A stretch of 30,193 nt of DNA from UBA2231 sp964415175 (GCA_964415175.1 CAYPYG010000033.1:1-30193); one strand, 5' to 3'. Shown: positions 18,987-26,683, numbered from the stretch's first letter. Made by a program: numbers and translations. The notes: generated from the letters alone by a model not told the origin.

Positions 18987-20177
18987 CTAAATGAACATAT
19001 GCCCGAGCTTGCGGGCCTTCGTCGCCAGATATTTCCTGTTGTGCGCGTTGGATTTCATCACCAGCGGGACGCGCTCCGCTATCTTAAGGCCGTAGCCGCC
19101 CAGCCCGGCCAGCTTGCGCGGGTTGTTAGTCAGCAGCCGCAGCCGGCGGACGCCGAGATCGGAGAGTATCTGCGCGCCGGTGCCGTAGTCGCGCAGGTCG
19201 GCGGGAAAACCCAGCGCAAGGTTGGCCTCGACGGTGTCGTAGCCCTTGTCCTGGAGCGCGTAGGCTTTTATCTTGTTCCCCAGCCCTATGCCCCGGCCTT
19301 CCTGGCGCATATAGAGCAGGATACCCGAACCCTCCTTAGCTATGGCGGCCAGGGCGGCGTCGAGCTGCTCGCCGCAGTCGCAGCGCCGCGAACCGAAGAC
19401 GTCGCCGGTCAGGCACTCGGAGTGCACCCGCACCAGCGCCGCGGGGCCGGGCTCGCCCTTCACCAGCGCGATATGCTCCAGGCCGGTGAGCTTTTCGCGG
19501 TAAACGTGCATCGTAAAAACGCCGTGAGAGGTAGGGAGCGCGGCCGTGGCGTGCTTCTCGACCATGGTCTCGCGGCCGCGCCGGTACTTTATGAGGTCGG
19601 CGATGGTGGCCAGCTTGAGGCGGTGGCGGCGGGCGAAGGTCCTGAGCTGCGGCATGCGGGCCATGCCGCCGTCGGAGCGCATGATCTCGCAGATGACGCC
19701 GGCGGGGCGCAGGCCGGCGAGGTTAAGGAGATCGACGCAGGCCTCGGTATGGCCGGCGCGTACCAGCACGCCACCGGGCTTGGCGCGCAGCGGAAAAACA
19801 TGTCCGGGACGGGTGAAATCGGCGGGAGCGGAAGAGGGGGAAGCGAGGGCCTTCAGGGTGCGGGACCTGTCGGCGGCCGAGATCCCGGTCGTGACCCCCT
19901 TTTTGGCGTCGACGGAGATGGTCCAGGCCGTCTTGTACGGGTCGGAGTTATCGCGCTCCATCGGGAAAAGGTCCAGGCGGCGGGCCAGGTCCGCCGAGAG
20001 AGGGGAACAGAGCAGGCCGCGCGCTTCCCTGACGATGAAATTGATCTTCTCCGGCGTGGCGAACTGGGCCGCCATGACTATATCGCCCTCGTTCTCGCGG
20101 CTCTCGTCGTCGGCCAATATCACCATGCGGCCGCGCTTTATGTCCTTTACTATCTCCCCTATCGGAGCGAAGTCCAT
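18987..20177 (-). CDS. ribBA: Bifunctional DHBP synthase / GTP cyclohydrolase II
   Basis: RibBA makes both precursors of riboflavin: dihydroxybutanone phosphate from ribulose 5-phosphate and the pyrimidine from GTP. In the 396-residue protein, residues 1 to about 200 are the DHBP synthase domain (DDESRENEGD at 23-32; FPLRAKPGGVLVRAGHTEA). From about 205 onward is the GTP cyclohydrolase II domain with zinc ligands in HSECLTGDVFGSRRCDCGEQ and the active site RQEGRGIGLGNKIKAY. The first gene of the operon, it begins 18 bases after the riboswitch terminator T-tract and has a ggag site 5 bases before the ATG at 20177. Both domains look complete. Confidence 0.97.
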   Translation of the reverse strand: MDFAPIGEIVKDIKRGRMVILADDESRENEGDIVMAAQFATPEKINFIVREARGLLCSPLSADLARRLDLFPMERDNSDPYKTAWTISVDAKKGVTTGISAADRSRTLKALASPSSAPADFTRPGHVFPLRAKPGGVLVRAGHTEACVDLLNLAGLRPAGVICEIMRSDGGMARMPQLRTFARRHRLKLATIADLIKYRRGRETMVEKHATAALPTSHGVFTMHVYREKLTGLEHIALVKGEPGPAALVRVHSECLTGDVFGSRRCDCGEQLDAALAAIAKEGSGILLYMRQEGRGIGLGNKIKAYALQDKGYDTVEANLALGFPADLRDYGTGAQILSDLGVRRLRLLTNNPRKLAGLGGYGLKIAERVPLVMKSNAHNRKYLATKARKLGHMFI

Positions 20178-20186
20178 CGGTTCTCC

Positions 20187-20218
20187 AATAAAAAAGCCCT
20201 GAAGTAGTCTTCAGGGCT
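20187..20218 (-). terminator. Riboswitch-controlled intrinsic terminator of the rib operon
   Basis: On the minus strand agccctgaag (20218-20209), loop acta and cttcagggct (20204-20195) form a perfect 10-bp stem followed by tttttatt. It lies between the FMN aptamer and ribBA and is the expected OFF structure at high FMN. The first arm is also complementary over 9 bases to cttcagggc at the 5' end of the aptamer (20393-20385), giving a competing antiterminator. Confidence 0.93.
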
Positions 20219-20259
20219 GGGGAAAGCCGCCAAAAAGAACCGCGCGCGGCCTTTACACC

Positions 20260-20397
20260 GGTCCTTCTCTCATCCGGACTTTACCGTCGGCCCCGGGATC
20301 TCACCGGGTCCTGCCTCGGGCTTCCGCCCTCGGCTCGCGGGCTCGCCGCTTTCGCGGACCACCGCCGGTGGGGAATCGCACCCCGCCCTGAAGAACC
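20260..20397 (-). promoter_or_regulatory. FMN riboswitch (RFN element) of the ribBA-ribH-ribD-ribE operon
   Basis: On the minus strand the region contains the conserved FMN aptamer blocks: agggcggggtgc, gattccccaccggcggt, a variable extra stem, gacccggtgagatcccgg, ggccgacggtaaagtccgg and atgagagaaggacc. P1 is ggttcttc (20397-20390) with gaaggacc (20267-20260). The class binds FMN and, when occupied, allows the downstream terminator to form, so riboflavin synthesis is shut down when FMN is sufficient. The extra stem (about 20285-20355) is longer than in compact examples. Transcription should start at about the first base of P1. Confidence 0.96.
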
Positions 20398-20403
20398 GCT
20401 CTT

Positions 20404-20432
20404 ATTATAGCACTTTGCTCCGGGACCATGAA
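20404..20432 (-). promoter_or_regulatory. Promoter of the riboflavin operon
   Basis: A consensus -10 TATAAT is on the minus strand at 20409-20404. A 17-base spacer leads back to a weak -35, TTCATG (20432-20427). The predicted start is near 20397, exactly where the FMN aptamer P1 begins, which supports the assignment. Confidence 0.7.
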
Positions 20433-20455
20433 CCTTTAACCGGGATGAAATAACT

Positions 20456-20485
20456 TTGTAACCGGCCTCTATTATCATTTACAAT
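20456..20485 (+). promoter_or_regulatory. Candidate promoter of the coiled-coil gene
   Basis: TTGTAA (20456-20461), an 18-base spacer and TACAAT (20480-20485) give a plausible sigma-70-type promoter about 90 bases ahead of the coiled-coil gene. It diverges from the riboflavin promoter 50 bases away. The match is moderate. The leader contains no feature I recognise. Confidence 0.5.
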
Positions 20486-20577
20486 GTAGGGAAGACGCAC
20501 TCTTCCCTCCTTATGAGCATGCCGGTTATCATATTCCACGTGTCCCGCCGCTTCGCGCCGCCGGCGGGGAGGCGACC

Positions 20578-22404
20578 GTGAGCGCCGCGGAACCCCGGTC
20601 CGGGCCCGAGATCGGTTTCCTCTGGGACGCCATGTCCAGCGCCCAGGAGGAAGCCGAACGGCTTTCCGGCGACTACTCGAAGATCGTCAAGCGGACCGAG
20701 GAGCTCGATTCCCGCCTGGCCCATCTCGACCGCCTGCTGCTGGAAGCCTCCGCGCGGGAAACGGCGCTGAAGGCCGAGATCGAAGCCCTGCACGCCGCCG
20801 CCGCGGACAAGGACGAACTCGTCAAGAAAGCCGCGGGCCTCCTGCAGGCCCACGCGGCCATGGCGGAGCGGGCGGAAAAACTCGCGGCCCTTCTCGATTC
20901 GGAAAAGGAGCGCGTGGCGCTCATGGAAGCGGAACGCGCCGGCCTGGAAAATTTCGCGAAGGGGGAGGAGGCCCGGGCGGCGGCGCTGGAGGAACGCTTC
21001 CGTGCCATAGCGGCCATCGAACCGCTGGCGAAAATCCTGGACGCCGCCGCGCGGGGAGCGGAGAGCCGCGTTTCCCCCGAAGAGATACTTATCAGACTGA
21101 CCTCGGCCGACTCGGAGACCGCTAAGCTTTCCGCCGCCCTGGAGGCGCGTTCTAAGGAAGCCTCCGAACTGGCGGAGAAAACGGCCGCCCTTACGGCGGG
21201 AAAAGAAGCTCTTGAAAGGCAGTTGAAGCTGACCTCGGAAAGGGCGGCTGAACTGGAAAACGAACTGACCGCTCTCAAAGCTTCCGCCGGCCGCGCGCAA
21301 CGGGCGACGCAGGAAGCCGCGGACGCCGCGGACCTGGTGGACCGCGCTTCTCACGACAAGCTCCTCGCCAGGCTGGCCGCGGCCGAAGCCGAGACCTCTA
21401 AACTTTCCTCCGCTCTGGAGGCGCGTTCGAGGGAAGCTTCCGCCCTGGCCGGCGAAATGACCGGGCTCAAGGCGGGCAAAGAGGCGCTGGAAAAAGAACT
21501 TTCGCTCGCCCGGGAGCGGGCGCAGGTACTGGAGCGCGAACTGACCGCTCTTAAAGCCTCCGCGGCGGGCCCGGCCCGGGAGACGCCGGAGACCGTGGAC
21601 GACGCGGGGGGAGCGGACCGCGCTTCGCACGACAAGCTCCTCGCCAGGCTGGCCGCGGCCGAAGCCGAGACCCGCAGACTCTCCGCCGACCTGGAAACCA
21701 ACATTAAAGAGGCCTCTTCCCTGGCCGGCGAGATCGTCGGACTGAAGGCGGCCAAAGAGGCGCTGGAAAAGCAGCTGATACTGGCGGCGGAACAGACGGC
21801 GGCGCTGCAGCGCGAACTGGCCGTCGCCAAAGCCGGCGGCGGCGCGGAACAGGGGGCGGGAAAAGCGCCGGCCGGTCTGGACGACGCGGAGAAAAAGCTG
21901 GCGGCGGTGCAGGCCGAACTTCTGGAGTTGCGCGGGCGGGAAGAGGAACTGAGGAAAAAGGACTTCGGGCGCGAGGCCGAGCTGACCGCCCTGCGGAACC
22001 AGCTCGCGGAGGCGCAGATCCAGATCGAACAGGAGAAGCACGACTTCGAAGAAGCCGCCAATACCGTTTTCGACCTGCAGGGCGAGACCGCCGCGCTGAG
22101 TTCCAGCCTGGAAGAAGCGCTGGCGCGGGAGAAGGCCCTCGCCGCCAGGCTCGGCGAAAGCGGCGCCCCGGCGGACACCCGGGGACAGGCCGCGCTCGCC
22201 GAAAAGCTCGGCGGGGAACTGAACAGGATCTCGGAGAAACTCTCTCTTTTCAGCGGACGTCTGGCGGACCCGGAGCGCGCGGAACTGGCCGCCCTGCTCA
22301 AGGAACTGGCCGCCGCGGCCGCGCTGCTCAAGACCTGGCAGGCCGGCGGCGGCGGGTCCGGACCCGGAGAACCGCCGCCGACCCCGCCGACGGAACCCCG
22401 TTGA
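20578..22404 (+). CDS. Long coiled-coil protein with three tandem 92-residue repeats
   Basis: The 608-residue protein is almost wholly Ala/Glu/Leu/Lys/Arg-rich, with heptad-like spacing typical of a long coiled coil. It has no signal peptide or membrane segment, so it is probably cytoplasmic. Residues about 163-438 are three tandem 92-residue repeats (SHDKLLARLAAAEAE, LEARSREASALAGE and KEALEKEL are repeated landmarks) separated by Ala/Pro-rich joints. A further coil follows to about 590, then a Gly/Pro-rich tail (GGGGSGPGEPPPTPPTEPR). The GTG start at 20578 follows ggggagg by 5 bases. I cannot assign a function; SMC- or filament-like scaffolding is possible, but there is no ATPase head. Confidence 0.8.
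   Translation: MSAAEPRSGPEIGFLWDAMSSAQEEAERLSGDYSKIVKRTEELDSRLAHLDRLLLEASARETALKAEIEALHAAAADKDELVKKAAGLLQAHAAMAERAEKLAALLDSEKERVALMEAERAGLENFAKGEEARAAALEERFRAIAAIEPLAKILDAAARGAESRVSPEEILIRLTSADSETAKLSAALEARSKEASELAEKTAALTAGKEALERQLKLTSERAAELENELTALKASAGRAQRATQEAADAADLVDRASHDKLLARLAAAEAETSKLSSALEARSREASALAGEMTGLKAGKEALEKELSLARERAQVLERELTALKASAAGPARETPETVDDAGGADRASHDKLLARLAAAEAETRRLSADLETNIKEASSLAGEIVGLKAAKEALEKQLILAAEQTAALQRELAVAKAGGGAEQGAGKAPAGLDDAEKKLAAVQAELLELRGREEELRKKDFGREAELTALRNQLAEAQIQIEQEKHDFEEAANTVFDLQGETAALSSSLEEALAREKALAARLGESGAPADTRGQAALAEKLGGELNRISEKLSLFSGRLADPERAELAALLKELAAAAALLKTWQAGGGGSGPGEPPPTPPTEPR
21065..21892 (+). repeat. Three tandem 276-bp repeats within the coiled-coil gene
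   Basis: Units lie at about 21065-21340, 21341-21616 and 21617-21892. Matching landmarks are exactly 276 bases (92 codons) apart: ggaggcgcgt at 21141 and 21417, and accgcgcttc at 21341 and 21617. Units 2 and 3 share a near-identical block of over 50 bases at their start; unit 1 is more diverged. The spacing preserves frame, so copy number could change without frameshift. Confidence 0.85.
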
Positions 22405-22409
22405 TCGCG

Positions 22410-22437
22410 GGCGACGGGGCTTCCCGCCCCGCTCGCC
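22410..22437 (+). terminator. Probable intrinsic terminator after the coiled-coil gene
   Basis: GGCGACGGGGC (22410-22420) pairs with GCCCCG-c-TCGCC (22426-22437), with one bulged base and loop ttccc. Only a weak, interrupted T tract follows (gcctttcccgcccttttg). It lies directly after the coiled-coil stop and before the purB promoter. Confidence 0.55.
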
Positions 22438-22453
22438 GCCTTTCCCGCCCTTT

Positions 22454-22462
22454 TGATATCAT
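22454..22462 (+). promoter_or_regulatory. Extended -10 promoter, leaderless start of purB
   Basis: TG-A-TATCAT (22454-22462) is followed by only 6 bases (atcggc) and then the purB ATG at 22469, so the transcript should begin at the start codon. There is no Shine-Dalgarno. The segment TGATATCATATC nearly equals the one before the C11 peptidase gene (TGATATGATATC), with the same distance to ATG. Confidence 0.6.
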
Positions 22463-22468
22463 ATCGGC

Positions 22469-23839
22469 ATGACCGAACTGGATTCCGTAAGCCCGGTCGA
22501 CGGACGCTACGCGGCGGTCGCCCGGCCACTCTCCCGTTATTTCAGCGAAGCGGCGCTCATACGCCACCGTCTCGAGGTCGAGGCGCTTTACCTGGAACTG
22601 CTCTGCGGCCTGCCCGGGACCGGCATACCGCGGCTGCCCGCGAAGGGAAAAAAACTGCTGGAGGCCCTGCGTAGCGCCTCTCCCGCCGACGCGGCGCGCG
22701 TCAAGACGATAGAGAAAGAGACCCGCCACGACGTGAAGGCCTGCGAACGCTTCATCCGCGAACGTCTTGAAAGAGCGGGCCTGGGCAAATACAGGGAATA
22801 CGTCCATTTCGCCCTCACCTCCGAGGACGTCAACAGCTTCTCGTACGCGCTGATGCTCTCGCGCGGCCTGGGCGAGGTGCTGCTGCCCGCTCTCGACGAT
22901 ATCATAGCCGGACTCCGCCGCCTGGCCCGCCGCCACGCCGCCGACCCGCTGCTGGCCCGCACGCACGGCCAGCCCGCCGTAGGCACCACCTTCGGCAAGG
23001 AATTCGCCGTCTTCGCCTCGCGCCTCGAGCGCCAGCGCGCTCAACTGCTCGGCCTGCGCCTCCAGGCGAAGCTGTCCGGCGCGGTCGGGAATTACAACGC
23101 CTACCTTGCCGCTTTCCCGCGCGCCGACTGGCCGGCCTTCGCCCGCCGCTTCGCCGCCGCGGCTTCGAAGGGACTTAAGATAAAGATCGAAGCCGCTCCT
23201 CTCACCACGCAGATAGAGCCGCATGACGCGGTCGCCGAGCTTTTCGACGCGCTGCGCCGGACCAATACGATACTCGTCGGCATGTGCCAGGATATCTGGC
23301 GCTATATCAGCGACGGCCTTATCGTGCAGCGCGCCGTGGCGGGGGAAGTCGGCTCGTCCACGATGCCGCAGAAAGTGAACCCTATACACTTCGAGAACGC
23401 CGAGGGGAACCTGGGCGCGGCTAACGCGCTCTGCGGCTTCTTCTCGGCCAAGCTGCCGGTCTCCCGGCTGCAGCGCGACCTTTCGGACTCGACGGTCGAG
23501 CGCAATTACGGCGCGGCCTTCGCCCATTCGCTCATCGCCTACAAGTCGGTAATGGAAGGCTTTTCGCGCATAAGCGTCGACCGCGCCGCGGCCGCCCGCT
23601 CGCTGGCCGAGCATCCGGAGGTCTACGCCGAGGCGGTGCAGACCGTCCTGCGCAGGGAGGGGGTGAAGGATCCCTATTCGCTGCTCAAGGAACTTACCCG
23701 CGGCCGCGCCGTAACCCTGCCGGACCTGCGGGACTTCGTAGAAAGCCTGCCCGTGCGCCCGGCGGTCAGGACCGAACTGAAAGCTTTGCTGTCCAAACCC
23801 TACACCGGCCTGGCCGCGCGCCTGGCCCGGGGGAAATGA
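22469..23839 (+). CDS. purB: Adenylosuccinate lyase
   Basis: PurB cleaves SAICAR in IMP synthesis and adenylosuccinate in AMP synthesis, releasing fumarate each time. The 456-residue protein has the superfamily motifs: SPVDGRYA at the N-terminus, TSEDVNS (117-123), the catalytic His in RTHGQPA (164-170), and the mobile signature loop GSSTMPQKVNPI (295-306). Its opening SPVDGRY and length of 456 resemble the E. coli-type PurB. The gene appears to start leaderless, with purA 10 bases after its stop, so both genes for IMP-to-AMP conversion are together. Confidence 0.97.
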   Translation: MTELDSVSPVDGRYAAVARPLSRYFSEAALIRHRLEVEALYLELLCGLPGTGIPRLPAKGKKLLEALRSASPADAARVKTIEKETRHDVKACERFIRERLERAGLGKYREYVHFALTSEDVNSFSYALMLSRGLGEVLLPALDDIIAGLRRLARRHAADPLLARTHGQPAVGTTFGKEFAVFASRLERQRAQLLGLRLQAKLSGAVGNYNAYLAAFPRADWPAFARRFAAAASKGLKIKIEAAPLTTQIEPHDAVAELFDALRRTNTILVGMCQDIWRYISDGLIVQRAVAGEVGSSTMPQKVNPIHFENAEGNLGAANALCGFFSAKLPVSRLQRDLSDSTVERNYGAAFAHSLIAYKSVMEGFSRISVDRAAAARSLAEHPEVYAEAVQTVLRREGVKDPYSLLKELTRGRAVTLPDLRDFVESLPVRPAVRTELKALLSKPYTGLAARLARGK

Positions 23840-23849
23840 AGGAGACCTC

Positions 23850-24869
23850 ATGCCGGTAGACATAGTAGCGGGCGGTCAGGGCGGCGACGAAGGGAAGGGC
23901 AAGATCTGCGCCTACCTGGCGCACGAGGGCGATTACCGCTACGCGGTGAAAGTCGGCGGGCCCAACGCGGGGCACACGGTCTTCCACAAAGGGAAGATCT
24001 ACGCGCTGAAATCCATTCCGGCCGGCTTCGTCAACCCGCGCACGAAACTGGTGCTCGGCGCCGGCACTTACATCATCACCGACTGGCTGCTCAAAGAGAT
24101 AGCGCTGACCGGCACCGCCGGCCGCATAATAATAGACCCCAACGCCGTCGTGATAGAGCCGCGCCAGACGGCGGCCGAGCGCCGCGACGCGCGCATGATG
24201 AAGTCAATCGGCAGCGTCGGCACCGGCCTGGGCACGGCCGTGCGCGAGCGCATCGACCGCAAGAAGATAAAGTTCGCCAAGGACGAGCCGCGGCTGCGCC
24301 GCTGGGTGAGACCCGTGCCCGAGCTGCTCAACAAGGCGCTCTCCGCCGGCGACGGCGTCATCGTCGAAGGGACGCAGGGCATGAAGCTCTCGCTGCTGCA
24401 CGGCGAATATCCCTACGTCACTTCGCGCGACACCACCGCCTCCACCTTCCTCGCCGAGGCCGGCCTGGGCCCCAAATACGTGCGCGACGTCTACGCCATC
24501 TTCAAACCCTATGTCAGCCGCGTCGGCCCCGGCCCTCTGGCCGCGGAAATAAAGGACAAGTCGAAACTTAATATACACCACACGAAGGGCCGCGAGGTCG
24601 GCTCGGTCAGCGGCCGTCTGCGCCGCATAGGCGCTTTCGAGTACGACCTGGCCCGCCGCGCCGTCGCGATAAACTCCGCCACCCGGCTGGCGATAACCCA
24701 TATCGACCTCTACCAGGGCGCCGACAATCCCAGGCGGCTCGCCGACATAAAGGGCGAGGCCGCCGCCTTCCTCAAGAAAATCGGGGAGCTGTCCAGGGTC
24801 TATCCTTACCCGAAGCTCTCCATCGTCTCCTACGGCCCCGGCCTCATGGACGTACTCGACCTGCGGTAG
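23850..24869 (+). CDS. purA: Adenylosuccinate synthetase, short archaeal-sized form
   Basis: PurA joins IMP and aspartate using GTP to make adenylosuccinate, the substrate of PurB upstream. The 339 residues have the P-loop-like QGGDEGKGK (catalytic D13), VGGPNAGHT (H42), EGTQGMKLSLLHGEYPYVTSRDT (the IMP loop; given here as EGTQGMKLS and YPYVTSRDTT) and, near the C-terminus, THIDLYQGA. Typical bacterial and eukaryotic enzymes have about 430 residues; archaeal ones about 340. The shorter form is complete and not truncated, since the motifs run in order to the end. Phage PurZ is related, but there the catalytic Asp is replaced, whereas here it is kept. A site (aaggag) lies 6 bases before the ATG. 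Confidence 0.93.
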   Translation: MPVDIVAGGQGGDEGKGKICAYLAHEGDYRYAVKVGGPNAGHTVFHKGKIYALKSIPAGFVNPRTKLVLGAGTYIITDWLLKEIALTGTAGRIIIDPNAVVIEPRQTAAERRDARMMKSIGSVGTGLGTAVRERIDRKKIKFAKDEPRLRRWVRPVPELLNKALSAGDGVIVEGTQGMKLSLLHGEYPYVTSRDTTASTFLAEAGLGPKYVRDVYAIFKPYVSRVGPGPLAAEIKDKSKLNIHHTKGREVGSVSGRLRRIGAFEYDLARRAVAINSATRLAITHIDLYQGADNPRRLADIKGEAAAFLKKIGELSRVYPYPKLSIVSYGPGLMDVLDLR

Positions 24870-24887
24870 CGCGGAACGGCCCGGCAA

Positions 24888-25949
24888 ATGACCGACGAGG
24901 CCCCGAAGCCGCACAAGCGCCGCGTCCGCTACAGCGGCACGCACCCGCGCCGCTTCGCTCAAAAATACAAGGAGCTCGACCCCGCCAGATACGCGGACCA
25001 GATCGAGCACATAATCGCCAAAGGCCTCACTCCGGCCGGCACCCATCGGCCCATCTGCGTCGAAGAGATACTCTCCATACTCGATCCCAAACCCGGCGAG
25101 ACCGGCTTTGACGCGACCCTCGGCTACGGGGGACACGCCCGCCGCATACTGCCGCGGCTGCTCCCCGGCGGCCGCCTTTTCGCCGTGGACGTGGACCCGG
25201 TGGAACTGCCCAAGACGGAGGCCCGGCTCCGGGCCGAAGGTTACGGCCCGGACGCGCTTCTCATACGCAAGATGAATTACGCCGGGATCATGGGCCTGCT
25301 GGGCGAGGCGGGGGGAGGTTTCGACTGCGTCCTGGCCGACCTGGGCGTCTCGTCGATGCAGCTGGACAATCCCGAACGCGGCTTCACCTACAAGGCCGAC
25401 GGGCCGCTGGACCTCCGGCTCAATCCCTCCCGCGGCAAGCCCGCCGCCGAATTCCTGCGGCAGGTCCAGCTAAAGCGCCTTGAAACGCTACTCGCGGAGA
25501 ACGCCGACGAGCCTCACGCCGCTCCGATAGCCCGCGCGATAAAGGCAGCGGCGCCGCCGCCGGCAACCACCGCGGCGCTGGCCGCCGCCGTGCGGGCAGG
25601 GCTGAAAACCGCGGCACCCGGGCTCTCGGAGGAAGATATAAAGAAATCGCTGCAGCGCGTCTTCATGGCGCTGCGCATAGAGGTCAACGAGGAATTCAGC
25701 GCGCTGGACCGCTTCCTTTCCGTCCTGCCCTGGTGCCTGAAACCCGGAGGCCGGGCCGCTATATTGTCCTTCCACTCCGGGGAGGACCGGCGGGTAAAGA
25801 AAGCTTTTTTCAAAGGCGAGGAAGAAGGGATTTACTCGTCGGTCTCCCAGACCCCGGCCAGGCCGTCGTCGGCCGAACGCCGCTCCAACCCCCGCTCCGC
25901 CTGCGCCAAACTGCGCTGGGCCGTACGCTCCTCCCTGCCGGCCAGGTAG
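24888..25949 (+). CDS. rsmH: 16S rRNA (cytosine-1402-N4)-methyltransferase, divergent RsmH
   Basis: RsmH methylates N4 of C1402 in 16S rRNA, in the ribosomal P site, using SAM. The 353 residues contain the SAM motif DATLGYGGHARRIL, AVDVDP, the family block ADLGVSSMQLDNPERGF with DGPLDLRL, RVFMALRIEVNEE, FHSGEDRRVKKAFF and the end NPRSACAKLRW. It is divergent: a basic N-terminal extension of about 55 residues precedes THRPICVEEIL (usual form HxPVLLxE), and DLRL replaces DMRM. RsmH is normally encoded in the cell-division (mraZ) cluster; here it follows purA by 18 bases. No clear Shine-Dalgarno is seen. It could be a paralogue with another RNA target. Confidence 0.82.
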   Translation: MTDEAPKPHKRRVRYSGTHPRRFAQKYKELDPARYADQIEHIIAKGLTPAGTHRPICVEEILSILDPKPGETGFDATLGYGGHARRILPRLLPGGRLFAVDVDPVELPKTEARLRAEGYGPDALLIRKMNYAGIMGLLGEAGGGFDCVLADLGVSSMQLDNPERGFTYKADGPLDLRLNPSRGKPAAEFLRQVQLKRLETLLAENADEPHAAPIARAIKAAAPPPATTAALAAAVRAGLKTAAPGLSEEDIKKSLQRVFMALRIEVNEEFSALDRFLSVLPWCLKPGGRAAILSFHSGEDRRVKKAFFKGEEEGIYSSVSQTPARPSSAERRSNPRSACAKLRWAVRSSLPAR

Positions 25950-25958
25950 CTTCCCGTC

Positions 25959-26642
25959 ATGAACAGGAAAGAGGTCCTTGCGGCGATAGCGGCTTCCGGA
26001 CTGCCTCCGCGACTTGCGGCATATCTCGGGCAGTTCATCGCGCAGGGAACGGCGTCAGAACTCAGGAAAGCCCTTAAAGCCGACCCTGCCCGGCGGCTCG
26101 GCAACATAAAGGCCCTGCTGGACTCGTCCGCCGCGGCACTGGCCCTGCCCGCCGAAGGGATACTCTCCATAACGGGCTTCGACTACAATAATTTCGCGCC
26201 TGACAGGCTGGAGGCGGCGCTGGCCGAGCTGAGGGCCGTTAACATCCTCGCGCGTCGCGGCTTCACGGAGATACGCTTTCTGCCGGGCGGACAGAGAAGG
26301 GAAGCCGATATCTCGGCGGTACTGGCCGGAGAAAAATACTTTTTCGAAGTGCACTGCCTGAAAAATCGGGACGCCTTTTCCGGCGCGGACGAAAAGAAAG
26401 AGCGGCGCCTGAAAGACCTCTGCCGCAAAAAGCTGGGCCAGGCGCATGCGAGCGGTCGCCGGGAACGGTCCGCCCGGGCCGGGGTCTTCCTCGTGGCGGA
26501 CCCGGCCGGGGCCGTTTCACCCATGACGGATGGCGCTCTGACAGACCTGGCCTCCAGGATGCATGCGTCCATGGGTTCACCGGCCGGCGAGCATATCTGC
26601 CTGTCGGCGGGGGGAGAGTCGGCAATCTTCCCATCGTTTTAA
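25959..26642 (+). CDS. Unknown protein, possible PD-(D/E)XK-like core
   Basis: I do not recognise this 227-residue protein. Residues 1-85 are helical and Ala/Leu-rich. Residues about 90-140 read like a nuclease-fold core: a helix ending in LARRGFTEIRFLP, then READISAVLAGEKYFFEVHCLK, where a strand with E-x-D and a strand ending E-V-H-C-L-K sit at the right distance for PD-(D/E)XK motifs II and III. The E-x-K lysine is replaced by His, with a Lys three residues on. A basic helix (EKKERRLKDLCRKKLGQAHASGRRER) follows and then a hydrophobic strand AGVFLVADP. It has no signal peptide, starts 9 bases after rsmH, and ends the GC-rich block. The fold is inference only. Confidence 0.6.
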   Translation: MNRKEVLAAIAASGLPPRLAAYLGQFIAQGTASELRKALKADPARRLGNIKALLDSSAAALALPAEGILSITGFDYNNFAPDRLEAALAELRAVNILARRGFTEIRFLPGGQRREADISAVLAGEKYFFEVHCLKNRDAFSGADEKKERRLKDLCRKKLGQAHASGRRERSARAGVFLVADPAGAVSPMTDGALTDLASRMHASMGSPAGEHICLSAGGESAIFPSF

Positions 26643-26683
26643 CGCCAAAGACTCCCATCCTCGACATTGACATAATCGGTATA

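Noticed and set aside
22410..22437. The hairpin after the coiled-coil gene as a fourth copy of the palindromic element.
   Set aside because: It lacks the conserved edges, the GAGCTTGCG core and the CGA/GAGA loop; it looks like a simple terminator.
23850..24869. PurZ (2-aminoadenylosuccinate synthetase of Z-genome phages) as the identity of the short PurA.
   Set aside because: The catalytic Asp of GGDEGKGK is present and the gene pairs with purB; no other Z-DNA gene is seen.
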